A DNA stretch of 64,000 nucleotides, taken from contig NZ_JAGGOK010000035.1 of the NCBI RefSeq assembly GCF_018614615.1, positions 1 to 64,000 on the forward strand. Reading direction: 5' to 3'. Of this stretch, positions 51,851 to 61,308 are shown one piece after another. Position 1 is the first letter of the stretch. Each line of letters starts with the position of its first letter. The notes beneath the pieces are model-generated. The model made no database searches. It was not told where the DNA came from and saw only the letters and a list, made by a program, of their open reading frames with translations. This DNA comes from Streptomyces sp. ISL-100 (GTDB taxonomy: Bacteria; Actinomycetota; Actinomycetes; Streptomycetales; Streptomycetaceae). The position numbers were made by a program, and so were the translations under genes.

Positions 51851-52303
51851 TCAGGCGGTGGTGCCAGGACCGCGCGAACCGCAGAAGACACGGCCGAGGA
51901 GGTCGTAGAGAGTGGCGCGGTCGGCGTCGTCCAGGGCGTCGAGAGCGGCATGGGTGGCGTTCATTCGGGCCCGGATGGCGTCGACGGTCTCTTCGCCCGT
52001 GGGGGTGAGGACGACGTTCTTGACGCGGCGGTCGTTGGGGCTGACCTCGCGGCGTACGAGGTCGCGCTTCTCCAGCCGGTCGACGATCCCGGTGATGTTG
52101 GAGGCGTCACAGGCGAGGGTGGTCGCGAGGACGCGCATCGAGGCGGGGGCCGCGTGCAGCACGCCGAGGGTCTTGGCCTGGCTGGCGCTGAGGCCCGCGT
52201 CGGCGGCGGCCAGGGAGAAGTCGCCGTAGTAGCCGCTGAAGGCCTCGGCGAGCCGTGCCATGAGCTGGGCCTTGGTGGGGGGTGTCCGGATCGTCTCTGC
52301 CAT
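51851..52303 (-). CDS. MarR-family repressor
   Basis: The 150-residue winged helix (LSASQAKTLGVLHAAPASMRVLATTLACDASNITGIVDRLEKRDLVRREVSPNDRRVKNVVLT) is typical MarR, with one Cys in the recognition helix. Divergent from an oxidoreductase across a 14-bp inverted repeat, which is its likely operator. Confidence 0.92.
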   Translation of the reverse strand: MAETIRTPPTKAQLMARLAEAFSGYYGDFSLAAADAGLSASQAKTLGVLHAAPASMRVLATTLACDASNITGIVDRLEKRDLVRREVSPNDRRVKNVVLTPTGEETVDAIRARMNATHAALDALDDADRATLYDLLGRVFCGSRGPGTTA

Positions 52304-52325
52304 GCGGCCAGCTTAGCGCTCCCTA

Positions 52326-52381
52326 CTTGATGATCTCAACCATTGAGGTCTACGGTCTATCTATTGCTTGAGATCATCAAG
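52326..52381. promoter_or_regulatory. MarR operator, 14-bp inverted repeat
   Basis: CTTGATGATCTCAA (52326-52339) and TTGAGATCATCAAG (52368-52381) are exact reverse complements 28 bases apart. Each arm is itself a TTGA-N5-TCAA palindrome, so two MarR dimers could bind, one per gene. Confidence 0.75.
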
Positions 52382-52413
52382 CAATCCCCAGGAGTCATAC
52401 GAGGAGCACCACC

Positions 52414-53340
52414 ATGAAGGCCATCACCTACCGCGCCTACGGCAGCCCGGACGGTCTCGAGTACGGCGACGTGCCGAGCCCGAAGCTCGGTCCGGACACC
52501 GTGCTGGTCCGCGTCAGGGCCGCCTCGGTCAACCCTGTCGACTGGAAGATCCAGGCCGGCTACCTCGACTCCGCGCTCGACGCGGTCTTCCCCGTCGTCC
52601 CCGGCTGGGACGTCGCCGGTGTGGTGGAGCAGGCGGGCGTCGCGGTGACCGAATTCGCACCGGGCGACGAGGTCATCGGATACGTACGCGAGGACTTCGT
52701 CTCCCGCGGCACCTTCGCCGAGTACGTCGCGGCGCCCGTACGCACCCGGGCCCGCAAGCCCGCGAACCTCTCCTTCGAGGAGGCCGCTGGGCTGCCGCTG
52801 GCCGGCCTCACCGCTTACCAGGCGCTCACCCGCCACCTGAAGCTCAGCGAGGGGGACACGCTGCTCGTGCACGCGGCGGCGGGCGGTGTCGGCTCGCTCG
52901 CGGTGCAGATCGCGCGTGCCTTCGGCGTCCGGGTCATCGGCACGGCCAGCGAGCACAACCATGAGTACCTGCGGTCCCTCGGGGCCATTCCGGTGACGTA
53001 TGGCGAAGGGCTGGCCGACCGTGTGCGTGCGCTGGCGCCCGAAGGCGTCGATGCCGCACTCGACCTCGTCGGCGGCGAAGCGCTCAAGATCTCGCCGGAG
53101 CTGCTCGTTCCCGGTGGCCGGCTGGCCTCCATCGCGGACGGCGCGGTCCTCGGCCTCGGCGGTGCGTACGTCTTCGTGCGCCCCGACACCGCCGATCTGA
53201 CGGCGCTGACCGAGCTGGCCGAGCGCGGCGCGCTGAGCGTCGAGGTGGCCGCCGTCTTCCCGCTGGAGAAGGCCGCCGATGCGCTGCGGCTGAGCATGGA
53301 GGGCCACACCCGCGGCAAGATCGCGATCAGCGTCGGCTGA
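52414..53340 (+). CDS. NADP-dependent quinone oxidoreductase-like enzyme
   Basis: The 308-residue MDR-family enzyme has AAAGGVGSLAVQIARAFG for cofactor and SVNPVDWKIQAGYL at the N-terminus; no zinc ligands, so a quinone reductase rather than an alcohol dehydrogenase. It is controlled by the divergent MarR. The 3' end overlaps the convergent MprF-like gene by 14 bases. Confidence 0.92.
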   Translation: MKAITYRAYGSPDGLEYGDVPSPKLGPDTVLVRVRAASVNPVDWKIQAGYLDSALDAVFPVVPGWDVAGVVEQAGVAVTEFAPGDEVIGYVREDFVSRGTFAEYVAAPVRTRARKPANLSFEEAAGLPLAGLTAYQALTRHLKLSEGDTLLVHAAAGGVGSLAVQIARAFGVRVIGTASEHNHEYLRSLGAIPVTYGEGLADRVRALAPEGVDAALDLVGGEALKISPELLVPGGRLASIADGAVLGLGGAYVFVRPDTADLTALTELAERGALSVEVAAVFPLEKAADALRLSMEGHTRGKIAISVG

Positions 53341-55201
53341 GCGCCGTGACAGGCCGGGGGACCGGCCGCTCGTGCTCGTTCACCCGCACCTGTGCGGGGT
53401 GAGCGCACGGGCGCCGCTTCCCGGCCGCCGCGCGGCGGGCGAACGGGCGGGGAAGGGCGAGCGTGACGAAGCCCTCCGCCTGCATCGCGGCGAAGCCGAT
53501 GCGCGGCAGGTCGCGGGTGGTGCGGAAGACCACGAAACGCGGCTCCCAGCGTGGCCGGAACTTGGCGTTGAACTTGTACAGCGACTCGATCTGGAACCAG
53601 CGGGAGAGGAAGACCAGCAGGCCGCGCCACATGCGCAGCACCGGTCCCGCCCCGATCCTCTCGCCGCGCGCGAGCGCCGAGCGGAACATCGCGAAGTTGA
53701 GGGAGACGCGTTCGACGCCGAGCCGGGGAGCGGCCTGGAGCGCGGCGACGATCAGCAGTTCGTTCATGCCGGGGTCGGCGGAGCGGTCGCGGCGCATCAG
53801 GTCCAGGGACATGCCGTCCGTACCCCACGGGACGAAGTGGAGTACGGCCTTCAGGTCGCCGTACGCCGAAGCCGTGGAACCGGCGGAGTCCGTCTTGTGA
53901 GCGGTCGCGATCACGCAGTCCCCGTCGCCGGGCTCCCCGATGCGGCCGAGCGCCATCGAGAAGCCGCGCTCGGTGTCCGTGCCGCGCCAGTCGGCGGCAG
54001 CCCGCCGGATGCGCTCCAGCTCGGCGTCACCGAGGTCACGTACGCGGCGTACGCGGGTCTCGTAGCCGCCGCGCTCAATGCGCTTGACCATCTGGCGTAC
54101 GTTCCGCATGGCGCGCCCGGCGAGGGAGAAATCCGGCACGTGCACCACCGCTTCGTCCCCGAGCTCCAGCGCGTCGAGCCCCGTCTCGCGGGTCCACACC
54201 TCGCCGCCGGTCTCGCTGCAGCCCATCACGGCCGGGGTCCAGGAATGCGCCTTGGCTTCATCCATGAAGCGCTCGATGGCGCCCGGCCAGGCCTCCACAT
54301 CGCCGATCGGGTCACCGCTGGCGAGCATCACGCCGGACACGACGCGGTAGGTGACGGCGGCCTTGCCGCTGGGCGAGAAGACGACGGCCTTGTCGTGGCG
54401 CAGCGCGAAGTGGCCCAGGGAGTCGCGGCCGCCGTGCCTGGCCAGCAGCTCGCGCAGCCGCTGCTCGTCTTCGGGGGTGAGGCGGGCCGCCGGGTGCTCG
54501 GGCCGCAGAGCCAGGTAGACGGTGGTGACGGCGGTGAGCAGACCCAGGGCGCCGAGCGAGTAGCCGACGGTCCAGGAGACCCGGCCCGCGTAGTCGACGG
54601 GACCCTCGAAGCCGAAGAGCCCGTACAGGACGTGCTCCAGACGCTCCGCCACGCTCGGGTTGCCGACGACCCTGCCCGGGTGCGAGCTGACGATGACCAG
54701 GCCGAGCCCGAGCGAACCCGCGCCGAGCAGGAAGAAGTTCGCGAGCGCCTTCCAGCGGCTGCGCGGATCGGGCAGTGCCGCGAACTCGCCGCGGTGGCGC
54801 ACCAGGAGACCGAGCAGGGCGAGTGAGAGCAATACGCCTATGACCGAGTTCCGGTACATGAGCTGCGCCACCGCTCCGGCGGGCAGCAGAACCACGGCGG
54901 CCCGCCAGGCGCGGCGCTTGTGGCGCTTGAGGCCGTGCGCGAGAAGCAGCAGCAGTACGCCCGCGCTGATCGCGAGAGCGGCAGCGAACGGGCCGAGCGC
55001 TCCGGGAAGCACCTCGGCCAAGGAGTGCATCCTGCTGTGCCGGAAGCGCGGGAAGACGCCTGCGGCGATGTCGAGGAGGCCCACGACAGCGCAGGCCGTG
55101 CCGACCAGGGAGGGCACGCGCTCGGGGCGCGGGCCCCGGACGATCCGCCGTAGCCGACCCGGAACCGCACCAGTTTTATCCCCATCTAGCCTGATAGACA
55201 T
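53327..55201 (-). CDS. MprF-like phosphatidylglycerol lysyltransferase-domain protein
   Basis: The 624-residue protein has about six helices in the first 240 residues and a C-terminal DUF2156/GNAT-fold domain (about 275-590, SPSGKAAVTYRVVSGVMLASGDPIGD, then SLNFAMFRSALARGERIGAGP). The family transfers amino acids to phosphatidylglycerol and lowers surface charge; the aminoacyl donor here is unknown. Its N-terminal region is shorter than in S. aureus MprF. Confidence 0.88.
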   Translation of the reverse strand: MSIRLDGDKTGAVPGRLRRIVRGPRPERVPSLVGTACAVVGLLDIAAGVFPRFRHSRMHSLAEVLPGALGPFAAALAISAGVLLLLLAHGLKRHKRRAWRAAVVLLPAGAVAQLMYRNSVIGVLLSLALLGLLVRHRGEFAALPDPRSRWKALANFFLLGAGSLGLGLVIVSSHPGRVVGNPSVAERLEHVLYGLFGFEGPVDYAGRVSWTVGYSLGALGLLTAVTTVYLALRPEHPAARLTPEDEQRLRELLARHGGRDSLGHFALRHDKAVVFSPSGKAAVTYRVVSGVMLASGDPIGDVEAWPGAIERFMDEAKAHSWTPAVMGCSETGGEVWTRETGLDALELGDEAVVHVPDFSLAGRAMRNVRQMVKRIERGGYETRVRRVRDLGDAELERIRRAAADWRGTDTERGFSMALGRIGEPGDGDCVIATAHKTDSAGSTASAYGDLKAVLHFVPWGTDGMSLDLMRRDRSADPGMNELLIVAALQAAPRLGVERVSLNFAMFRSALARGERIGAGPVLRMWRGLLVFLSRWFQIESLYKFNAKFRPRWEPRFVVFRTTRDLPRIGFAAMQAEGFVTLALPRPFARRAAAGKRRPCAHPAQVRVNEHERPVPRPVTALSRR

Positions 55202-55340
55202 CGCTTCCCGTGGCTCCGCGAGAGAATTTCTGTCCGTGGGCCGAAGCAGCCGGACAATTTGCGCCCTCTAGGACGGCGCATCCGGGGGGCGGGTTCACTC
55301 GCGCTCAGGAAATTCTCAGGCAGAAAGCTCGCTCCTCATC

Positions 55341-56456
55341 ATGGGTCTCACCAGTAACAGAGTTCTGACGCTCGCCGCCCTGCTGGCAGTGGTTCTGTTC
55401 GTCGCGACAGTCTTGCTCTGGCCGCGCCTGGCGGCCCGTAACTGGCGCTCCGTACTAGGCCGTGTCGGCCTGCTGCTCGCGACCCAGCTGCTGCTGTTCG
55501 CCTCTGTGGGACTCGCTGCCAACAAGTCGTTCCTCTTCTACGGCTCTTGGACCGACCTTTTCGGTCAGGAGACGGAAATGGGCGTGGTCGTCGACCACTC
55601 GGCCGGTGCCAGGGACCTCACTGTCGTCGACAAGCAGGGCATGGATGTGCGGGGCGGCTCCAAGCCCGCGGTGGGAGGCCAGATACAGAAGGTCGTCATA
55701 GCGGGCGAGAAGTCCAAGATGGCCAGCCAGGCCTACGTCTATCTGCCGCCCGAGTACTTCAGCCCGCAGTACGCCGGGAAGACCTTCCCGGCGGCCCTGG
55801 TGCTCACCGGATACCCGGGAACCGCCGAGAACCTGCTCAAGGGGCTGCGCTACCCGCGAACGGCGCACACTCAGGCGCAGGCGGGCAGGATGCAGCCGAT
55901 GGTCCTGGTGATGCTGCGGCCGACCGTCGCGCCGCCGCGGGACACCGAATGCGTGAACGTGCCCGGCGGCCCGCAGACCGAGACCTTCCTCGCCGGCGAC
56001 ATTCCGAAGGCGGTGTCGGAGTCCTACAGGGTGGGCACCAGGGCGCGGAACTGGGGCGTCATAGGGAACTCCACCGGCGGTTACTGCGCCCTGAAATTCG
56101 CCATCCACCACCCGGAGACGTTCGGTGCGGGAGCCGGCCTGTCCGCGTACTACAGGGCAGCGGAGGACCCGACGACCGGTGACCTCTTCCACGGCGACAA
56201 CGGCGAGCGGAAGCGGGCCGACCTGCTGTGGAGCCTGGACCACGTGAAGCCGTCGAAGACGTCGTCGTTCCTTGTGACCAGTTCCAAGGAGGGCGAGGAC
56301 AATCTCAAGGAGACGGTGAAGTTCATCGAGAAGGTGAGGCCGCCCGCGCGGGTCTCCTCGATCACGCTGGACAGCGGCGGCCACAACTTCGGCACCTGGC
56401 GGCGCGAGATACCGGCCGCCATGGAGTGGATCAGCGACAGGCTCAGGGCGAACTGA
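55341..56456 (+). CDS. membrane-anchored alpha/beta hydrolase esterase
   Basis: The 371-residue protein has two N-terminal helices (about 7-27 and 37-58), then an external esterase domain of the mycolyltransferase/esterase-D type with nucleophile Ser244 in GNSTGGYCAL and probable His in GGHNFGTW. The substrate is not known. It is divergent from the MprF-like gene, so both may modify the envelope. Confidence 0.86.
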   Translation: MGLTSNRVLTLAALLAVVLFVATVLLWPRLAARNWRSVLGRVGLLLATQLLLFASVGLAANKSFLFYGSWTDLFGQETEMGVVVDHSAGARDLTVVDKQGMDVRGGSKPAVGGQIQKVVIAGEKSKMASQAYVYLPPEYFSPQYAGKTFPAALVLTGYPGTAENLLKGLRYPRTAHTQAQAGRMQPMVLVMLRPTVAPPRDTECVNVPGGPQTETFLAGDIPKAVSESYRVGTRARNWGVIGNSTGGYCALKFAIHHPETFGAGAGLSAYYRAAEDPTTGDLFHGDNGERKRADLLWSLDHVKPSKTSSFLVTSSKEGEDNLKETVKFIEKVRPPARVSSITLDSGGHNFGTWRREIPAAMEWISDRLRAN

Positions 56457-57615
56457 CGGACTCCACTTCGACTGCGGTACGGGGAACGGCCTGCGCGTCG
56501 GCGTCGATGGAGCGGCGCAGCGCCTCGTGGAGGCGGGCGGGTGTGAGTACGCCGAGGAAGCGTCCGGCGCTGTCCTTGTCGATGACGGCGATCCAGCCCG
56601 CGTCGTGCTGGAGCATCGTGGAGAAGGCCTGCTTGAGGGAGGCGCCGACGGGCAGCCATGCCTCCATGCGGCGGGCGTGCTCGCGTACGGTCCCGGTGGC
56701 TGTGGCTGTACGTACCTGCTCGGCGGAGATCCAGCCGTGCAGATCGTCGGCGCCGTCCAGGACGACGGCCCAACGGGCGCCTTCCGCCGTCAGCTTGGCA
56801 GCGGCGATCTTGACCGAGTCGTCGAGATGCACGACGGGCGGCTGTTCCAGGTCGCCGGGCTCGATGGGCGTGACGGAAAGGCGCTTGAGGCCACGGTCGG
56901 CGCCGACGAAATCCGCGACGTACGGGGTGGCGGGCGCCCCGAGGACGGCGGCCGGCGCGTCGAACTGCTCGATCCGGCCCTGCCCGTAGACGGCGATGCG
57001 GTCGCCGAGCCGGACGGCCTCCTCGATGTCGTGGGTGACGAAGAGGACGGTCTTGCGCACCTGGGACTGGAGCCGCAGGAACTCGTTCTGAAGGTGCTCG
57101 CGAACCACTGGGTCGACCGCGCCGAAGGGCTCGTCCATCAGCAGTACGGGCGGGTCGGCGGCCAGCGCCCGGGCCACGCCGACGCGTTGCCGCTGGCCGC
57201 CGGAGAGCTGGTCGGGGTAGCGGTCGCCGTGGACGGACGGGTCGAGGCCGACCAGGTCGAGGAGTTCGGCGGCGCGCTCACGGGCCTTGGCACGCTTGAC
57301 GCCGAGGAGATGGGGGACGGTCGCGGTGTTGTCCAGGACCGTCTTGTGGGGGAACAGGCCGACCTGCTGGATGACATAGCCGATACGGCGGCGGAGCTGG
57401 ACCGGGTCGATGGTCGATATGTCGTCCCCGTCGAGGAATATCCGGCCGTCGGTCGGCTCGATGAGCCGGTTCACCATCTTCATGGTGGTGGTCTTGCCGC
57501 AGCCGGACGGGCCGACGAGCGTGACCAGTTCGCCCTCGGCGACTTCGAAGGAGAGGTCGTCGACGGCGGTTGTGCCGTCGGCGTACCGCTTGGTGACGTG
57601 CTCGAATCGGATCAT
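56443..57615 (-). CDS. osmoprotectant ABC ATPase with CBS domains
   Basis: The 390-residue ATPase (OpuCA/ProV type) has VGPSGCGKTTTMK, LSGGQRQRVGVARAL, LMDEPFGAVDP and a pair of CBS domains (about 255-375). It powers uptake of betaine, choline or similar. ATG 57615. It is on the opposite strand to the permeases and binding protein, sharing a 128-base divergent promoter. Confidence 0.92.
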   Translation of the reverse strand: MIRFEHVTKRYADGTTAVDDLSFEVAEGELVTLVGPSGCGKTTTMKMVNRLIEPTDGRIFLDGDDISTIDPVQLRRRIGYVIQQVGLFPHKTVLDNTATVPHLLGVKRAKARERAAELLDLVGLDPSVHGDRYPDQLSGGQRQRVGVARALAADPPVLLMDEPFGAVDPVVREHLQNEFLRLQSQVRKTVLFVTHDIEEAVRLGDRIAVYGQGRIEQFDAPAAVLGAPATPYVADFVGADRGLKRLSVTPIEPGDLEQPPVVHLDDSVKIAAAKLTAEGARWAVVLDGADDLHGWISAEQVRTATATGTVREHARRMEAWLPVGASLKQAFSTMLQHDAGWIAVIDKDSAGRFLGVLTPARLHEALRRSIDADAQAVPRTAVEVESVSSP

Positions 57616-57743
57616 GATTCCCCATTGTGGCCGGTCCGGTGTCAAGACCATGTTGCGGGAATGTGGCGGTCCCCGGCGGTTGTCAGTGGCCGGGGATAGG
57701 GTCGTCAGACATAGGTTCGAGGTCTCGGGGGAGGTGGGGCGGC

Positions 57744-58487
57744 ATGAGCGGCGGCCAGGGCTGTCTGACGGCGAACGACTGGATTTGCGGGGAGTATGTC
57801 CGCTCCCGCAGCCAGGAGTTGACCGACGCGACTGTCCAGAATGTGTGGATCACGCTGGTTTCGGTGGTGATCGGCCTGCTGATCGCCTTTCCGCTGGCGC
57901 TGCTCGCCCGTGGCCACGGCGGACGCCGGTCGAGATTCGCCGGCCCGGTCCTCGGCCTTACGACCGTGCTGTACACGGTCCCCTCGCTGGCGATGTTCTC
58001 GCTGCTGCTGCCGGTGTTCGGCCTTTCGGCGGCCGTGGTGGTCACGGGACTCGTGCTCTACTCGCTGACCGTTCTCGTGCGGAACATCCTGGCCGGGCTC
58101 GAAGCGGTGCCGGCGGAGGCGCGGGAGGCCGCGCTGGGGATGGGGTACGGCCGCGGGCGGCTGCTGTGGGAGGTCGAGCTGCCGCTGGCGTTGCCCGCCC
58201 TGCTGGCCGGGGTGCGCATCGCGACGGTGTCGACGGTCGCCCTGACGACGGTCGGCGCGATCGTGGGGTACGGCGGCCTGGGGACACTGATCGTCGACGG
58301 CCTCGACTCCCTCTTCAAGGCTCAGGTCCTGACGGCCTCGGTGATCTGCGTGCTGCTGGCGGTGGTGGCCGACCTGCTGCTGCTCGGGCTCCAGCGGTTG
58401 TTGACGCCGTGGACCCGGGTGCGTACGCCCCGAATACGTACCGGCCGCGCTGCCATCTCCACCACTCGTATCGCGAAGGCCGGCTGA
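57744..58487 (+). CDS. osmoprotectant ABC permease 1
   Basis: The 247-residue permease has the BPD-type EAA loop (AREAALGMGYGRGRLLWEVELPLALPALLAGVRIA) and five or six helices. GGGGGAGGTGGGG precedes ATG 57744. It is followed by a second permease after 3 bases. Confidence 0.92.
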   Translation: MSGGQGCLTANDWICGEYVRSRSQELTDATVQNVWITLVSVVIGLLIAFPLALLARGHGGRRSRFAGPVLGLTTVLYTVPSLAMFSLLLPVFGLSAAVVVTGLVLYSLTVLVRNILAGLEAVPAEAREAALGMGYGRGRLLWEVELPLALPALLAGVRIATVSTVALTTVGAIVGYGGLGTLIVDGLDSLFKAQVLTASVICVLLAVVADLLLLGLQRLLTPWTRVRTPRIRTGRAAISTTRIAKAG

Positions 58488-58490
58488 TCC

Positions 58491-59180
58491 ATGGGAGCGA
58501 TCGGGGACGCCTTCACGTGGCTGGGGACCGGCGCCAACTGGCAGGGTGAGAGCGGCGTCTGGAACCGGCTGGCCGAGCATCTCTACTTCAGCGGCGTGTG
58601 CCTGCTGCTGTCCTGTCTGATCGCGCTGCCCTTGGCGCTCTGGCTCGGACACCTGGGCCGGGGTGGCGCGCTCGCCATCAACCTCTCCAACGCGGGGCGG
58701 GCGATCCCCACCCTCGCGGTGCTGATCCTGCTGACGCTCACACCTCTGGGCAAGCAGGGCGACCTGCCGACGATCATCGCGCTGGTGCTGTTCGCCGTAC
58801 CGCCGCTGCTGACCAACGCGTACATCGGTATGCGCGAGGTGGACCGGGCGGTGGTGGAGGCGGCGCGCGGGATGGGCATGTCGGGACGGCAGCTGTTCGT
58901 ACGGGTCGAACTGCCCCTCGCGTACCCGCTGGTGATGACTGGGCTCAGGTCGGCGGCCGTCCAGGTGGTCGCCACTGCCACGCTGGCCGCGATGGCGGGC
59001 GAGGGCGGCCTGGGCAGGATCATCACGGCCGGCTTCAACACGTACAACACACCACAGGTGGTGGCGGGCGCCTTGCTCGTCGCCGTGCTCGCACTGCTGG
59101 TGGAGGGCGTGCTGGTGGCGGCGGACCGGCTGCTCGACCCGATGCGGCGGCGCGGCTCGGTGTCGCGGCAGACCGCCTGA
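58491..59180 (+). CDS. osmoprotectant ABC permease 2
   Basis: The 229-residue permease has the same EAA loop (VEAARGMGMSGRQLFVRVELPLAYPLVMTGLRSA). Three bases after permease 1 and 38 before the binding protein; a typical OpuC-type pair. Confidence 0.92.
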   Translation: MGAIGDAFTWLGTGANWQGESGVWNRLAEHLYFSGVCLLLSCLIALPLALWLGHLGRGGALAINLSNAGRAIPTLAVLILLTLTPLGKQGDLPTIIALVLFAVPPLLTNAYIGMREVDRAVVEAARGMGMSGRQLFVRVELPLAYPLVMTGLRSAAVQVVATATLAAMAGEGGLGRIITAGFNTYNTPQVVAGALLVAVLALLVEGVLVAADRLLDPMRRRGSVSRQTA

Positions 59181-59218
59181 CGATGGCTCTTTTCTTCTTC
59201 CCTTGGATGGTGAACCTC

Positions 59219-60199
59219 ATGAGCAGGATCTCGCGCACAGCAGGTGCGGTAGTGGCCGTGATCGCACTGGCCGGCGGGCTGGCGGCGTGCGGCGGCGAAA
59301 ACCTGGAGGAGGGCGGGACCGGTGGTGCGGCCGGGACCGGGGACAACGGCAAGAAGGCGTCGCTGGTCATCGGTTCAGCCGGATTCACCGAGTCCAAGGT
59401 GCTGGCCGAGCTGTATGCGCAGCTCCTCTCGGAAGCCGGATACGGCACCTCCATCAAGACCGTGGAGAACCGCGAACTGTACGAACCCGCCCTGGAGAAG
59501 GGCGAGATCGACGTCGTACCGGAATACGCCGCTACGCTTGCCGAATTCCTCAACGCGAAGGCCAACGGCCCCAAGGCGCCGGAGAAGAATCCGGTCGCGT
59601 CCAGCGATGTGGCCGCCACCTTCGAAGCACTGGAGAAGCTCGCGGAGCCGCGCGGACTGAAGGTGCTGCCGGCGGGCGAGGCCGTCGACCAGAACGCCTT
59701 CGCGGTGAGCAAGGAATACGCCGACAAGAACAACCTCAAGACGCTTTCCAATCTTGGTAAGTCCAAGCTCAAGGTGAAGATCGCGGCCGGCGACGAATGC
59801 GAGATCCGGCCCTTCTGCGCACCGGGTCTGAAGAAGAAGTACGGGATCGATGTCACCGGCGTCGACCCCAAGGGCGTGGGCACCCCGCAGTCCAAGCAGG
59901 CCGTGAAGGACGGCGCCGATCAGCTGGTGCTGACCACGACCACCGACGCGACGCTGGAGGGCTTCGGACTCGTACTCCTGGAGGACGACAAGAAGCTCCA
60001 GAACGCCGACAACGTACTGCCGGTGGTCAATGCGAAGGACGCCGGAACGCAGGAGATAGCGGACGCTCTCGGCAAGCTCACCAAGGTGCTGACGACCGAA
60101 GACCTGGTGGAGCTGAACCGCAAGATCGACGCTGACAGGGTGAAGCCGGCCGACACCGCGAAGGAGTATCTGGAGTCGAAGGGTCTGATCAAGAAGTAG
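59219..60199 (+). CDS. osmoprotectant-binding lipoprotein
   Basis: The 326-residue protein has a lipobox LAAC with acylated Cys24, then the OpuAC-type fold (SLVIGSAGFTESKVLAELYAQLL, ENRELYEPALEKGEIDVVPEYAATLAEF). In-frame starts at 59183 and 59207 are possible; 59219 gives the best signal peptide. A hairpin terminator follows. Confidence 0.92.
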   Translation: MSRISRTAGAVVAVIALAGGLAACGGENLEEGGTGGAAGTGDNGKKASLVIGSAGFTESKVLAELYAQLLSEAGYGTSIKTVENRELYEPALEKGEIDVVPEYAATLAEFLNAKANGPKAPEKNPVASSDVAATFEALEKLAEPRGLKVLPAGEAVDQNAFAVSKEYADKNNLKTLSNLGKSKLKVKIAAGDECEIRPFCAPGLKKKYGIDVTGVDPKGVGTPQSKQAVKDGADQLVLTTTTDATLEGFGLVLLEDDKKLQNADNVLPVVNAKDAGTQEIADALGKLTKVLTTEDLVELNRKIDADRVKPADTAKEYLESKGLIKK

Positions 60200-60220
60200 G
60201 TCGCGTAAGGAATTGGGTAA

Positions 60221-60246
60221 CCGCCCGGGAACAGATTGCCGGGCGG
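60221..60246 (+). terminator. hairpin, 8-bp perfect stem
   Basis: CCGCCCGG and CCGGGCGG pair around a 10-base loop about 20 bases after the binding-protein stop, ending the osmoprotectant operon. Confidence 0.75.
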
Positions 60247-60284
60247 GGCCCCATCCGCCGTCTACGCACGGTAAATTTCAGGCC

Positions 60285-61235
60285 ATGCCACGTGGACGCC
60301 ACCGCCATTCCCCACCCCTGCACAGGATCCTTCCGCCTTCGGCGGTCGCCGGCGCGTCAATACTCTGCGCCGCCGGTGCCTGGTTGTTCGCGGAACCGGT
60401 GGTGCTGCGCGGTCTGGTCGCGGCCGCCGCCGCCGCGGCGGTCACCGGTGCGGTCCTCATGCGCGGCTGGGACCGTGCGGCGGGCCGGCGCGTGGCCGAG
60501 TTGTCGCGGGCCCGTGCGAGCGACGAGTGGAAGACCGAGGAGCGAATAGCCGACCTGGAGTCGGACCTCGAGGAGTCGCGCGAGCTGCGCGCCAAGCTCG
60601 ACGCGAAGCTGCGCACCAAGCGGGTGGAACTGGCCGCCCTGCGCGGTGAGCACGCCGCGCTCCTGCGTCGTTACGCGACCGCGGAGACCGAGCGGGCAAG
60701 CGCGCTGGAGGGCCGGCGGCTGCTGGCCATCGAGGCGGCGGCTCCGGCGAAGGCGTTGCCGGCTGCGGGAAGTTCGCCCACGCCGTCCGCGTACCTGAGG
60801 GCGTCCATGGCGCTGGACAAGCTGTCGCGCAACGCGGCGGAGCAGGAATCCCGGAAGTCGCGGGAGGAGCCGGAGGGGAAGTCCGAGGCGGCCGCCGGTA
60901 GCGACGTTGTGCCCTCCGAGGAGCACGCTCGCCCGTCGTCCGCCGTTGTGCCGCGCCCCATCGCGGCCGCCTCCGCGGTCGTGCCGTACGCAACCCAGCG
61001 CCGCCGCGCGTCGCGCACGCAGGGCGGCTTCGACTTCTTCGGCACCCAGAAGTCGGCCGCGGCGGCGATCGAAGCCGTCCAGAACGAGGACCTCGCGGAC
61101 GTGGTGGGCGAGGAGGCGCTGGCCGATGCGGATCGGGTGGCGGGTGGTCGAGTGGTGGGCCAGGTCATCGACCTGACGGCCCATGACGAAACGGAACAAC
61201 TCGACGTGGCGGTCCTGCGTAGCGCGATCTCGTAG
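60285..61235 (+). CDS. membrane-anchored coiled-coil protein
   Basis: The 316-residue protein has two N-terminal helices (about 20-60), then a long coiled coil (about 75-155, ELSRARASDEWKTEERIADL... LRAKLDAKLRTKRVELAAL) and a Ser/Glu-rich tail ending in VVGQVIDLTAHDETEQLDV. Unknown family; Streptomyces secretory or division proteins often have this layout. It is separated from the Opu genes by a terminator. Confidence 0.75.
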   Translation: MPRGRHRHSPPLHRILPPSAVAGASILCAAGAWLFAEPVVLRGLVAAAAAAAVTGAVLMRGWDRAAGRRVAELSRARASDEWKTEERIADLESDLEESRELRAKLDAKLRTKRVELAALRGEHAALLRRYATAETERASALEGRRLLAIEAAAPAKALPAAGSSPTPSAYLRASMALDKLSRNAAEQESRKSREEPEGKSEAAAGSDVVPSEEHARPSSAVVPRPIAAASAVVPYATQRRRASRTQGGFDFFGTQKSAAAAIEAVQNEDLADVVGEEALADADRVAGGRVVGQVIDLTAHDETEQLDVAVLRSAIS

Positions 61236-61252
61236 CCCCGGGGGGATCGACA

Positions 61253-61269
61253 AATCCAGCCCGTCCGGC
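61253..61269. repeat. Streptomyces intergenic repeat, copy C
   Basis: AATCCAGCCCGTCCGGC matches the end of copy B (18387-18401). It lies in the gap between two convergent genes. Confidence 0.6.
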
Positions 61270-61308
61270 TTCGAGGACACGCCCGCACGGGGGCGTCTGC
61301 GGTGCGCC

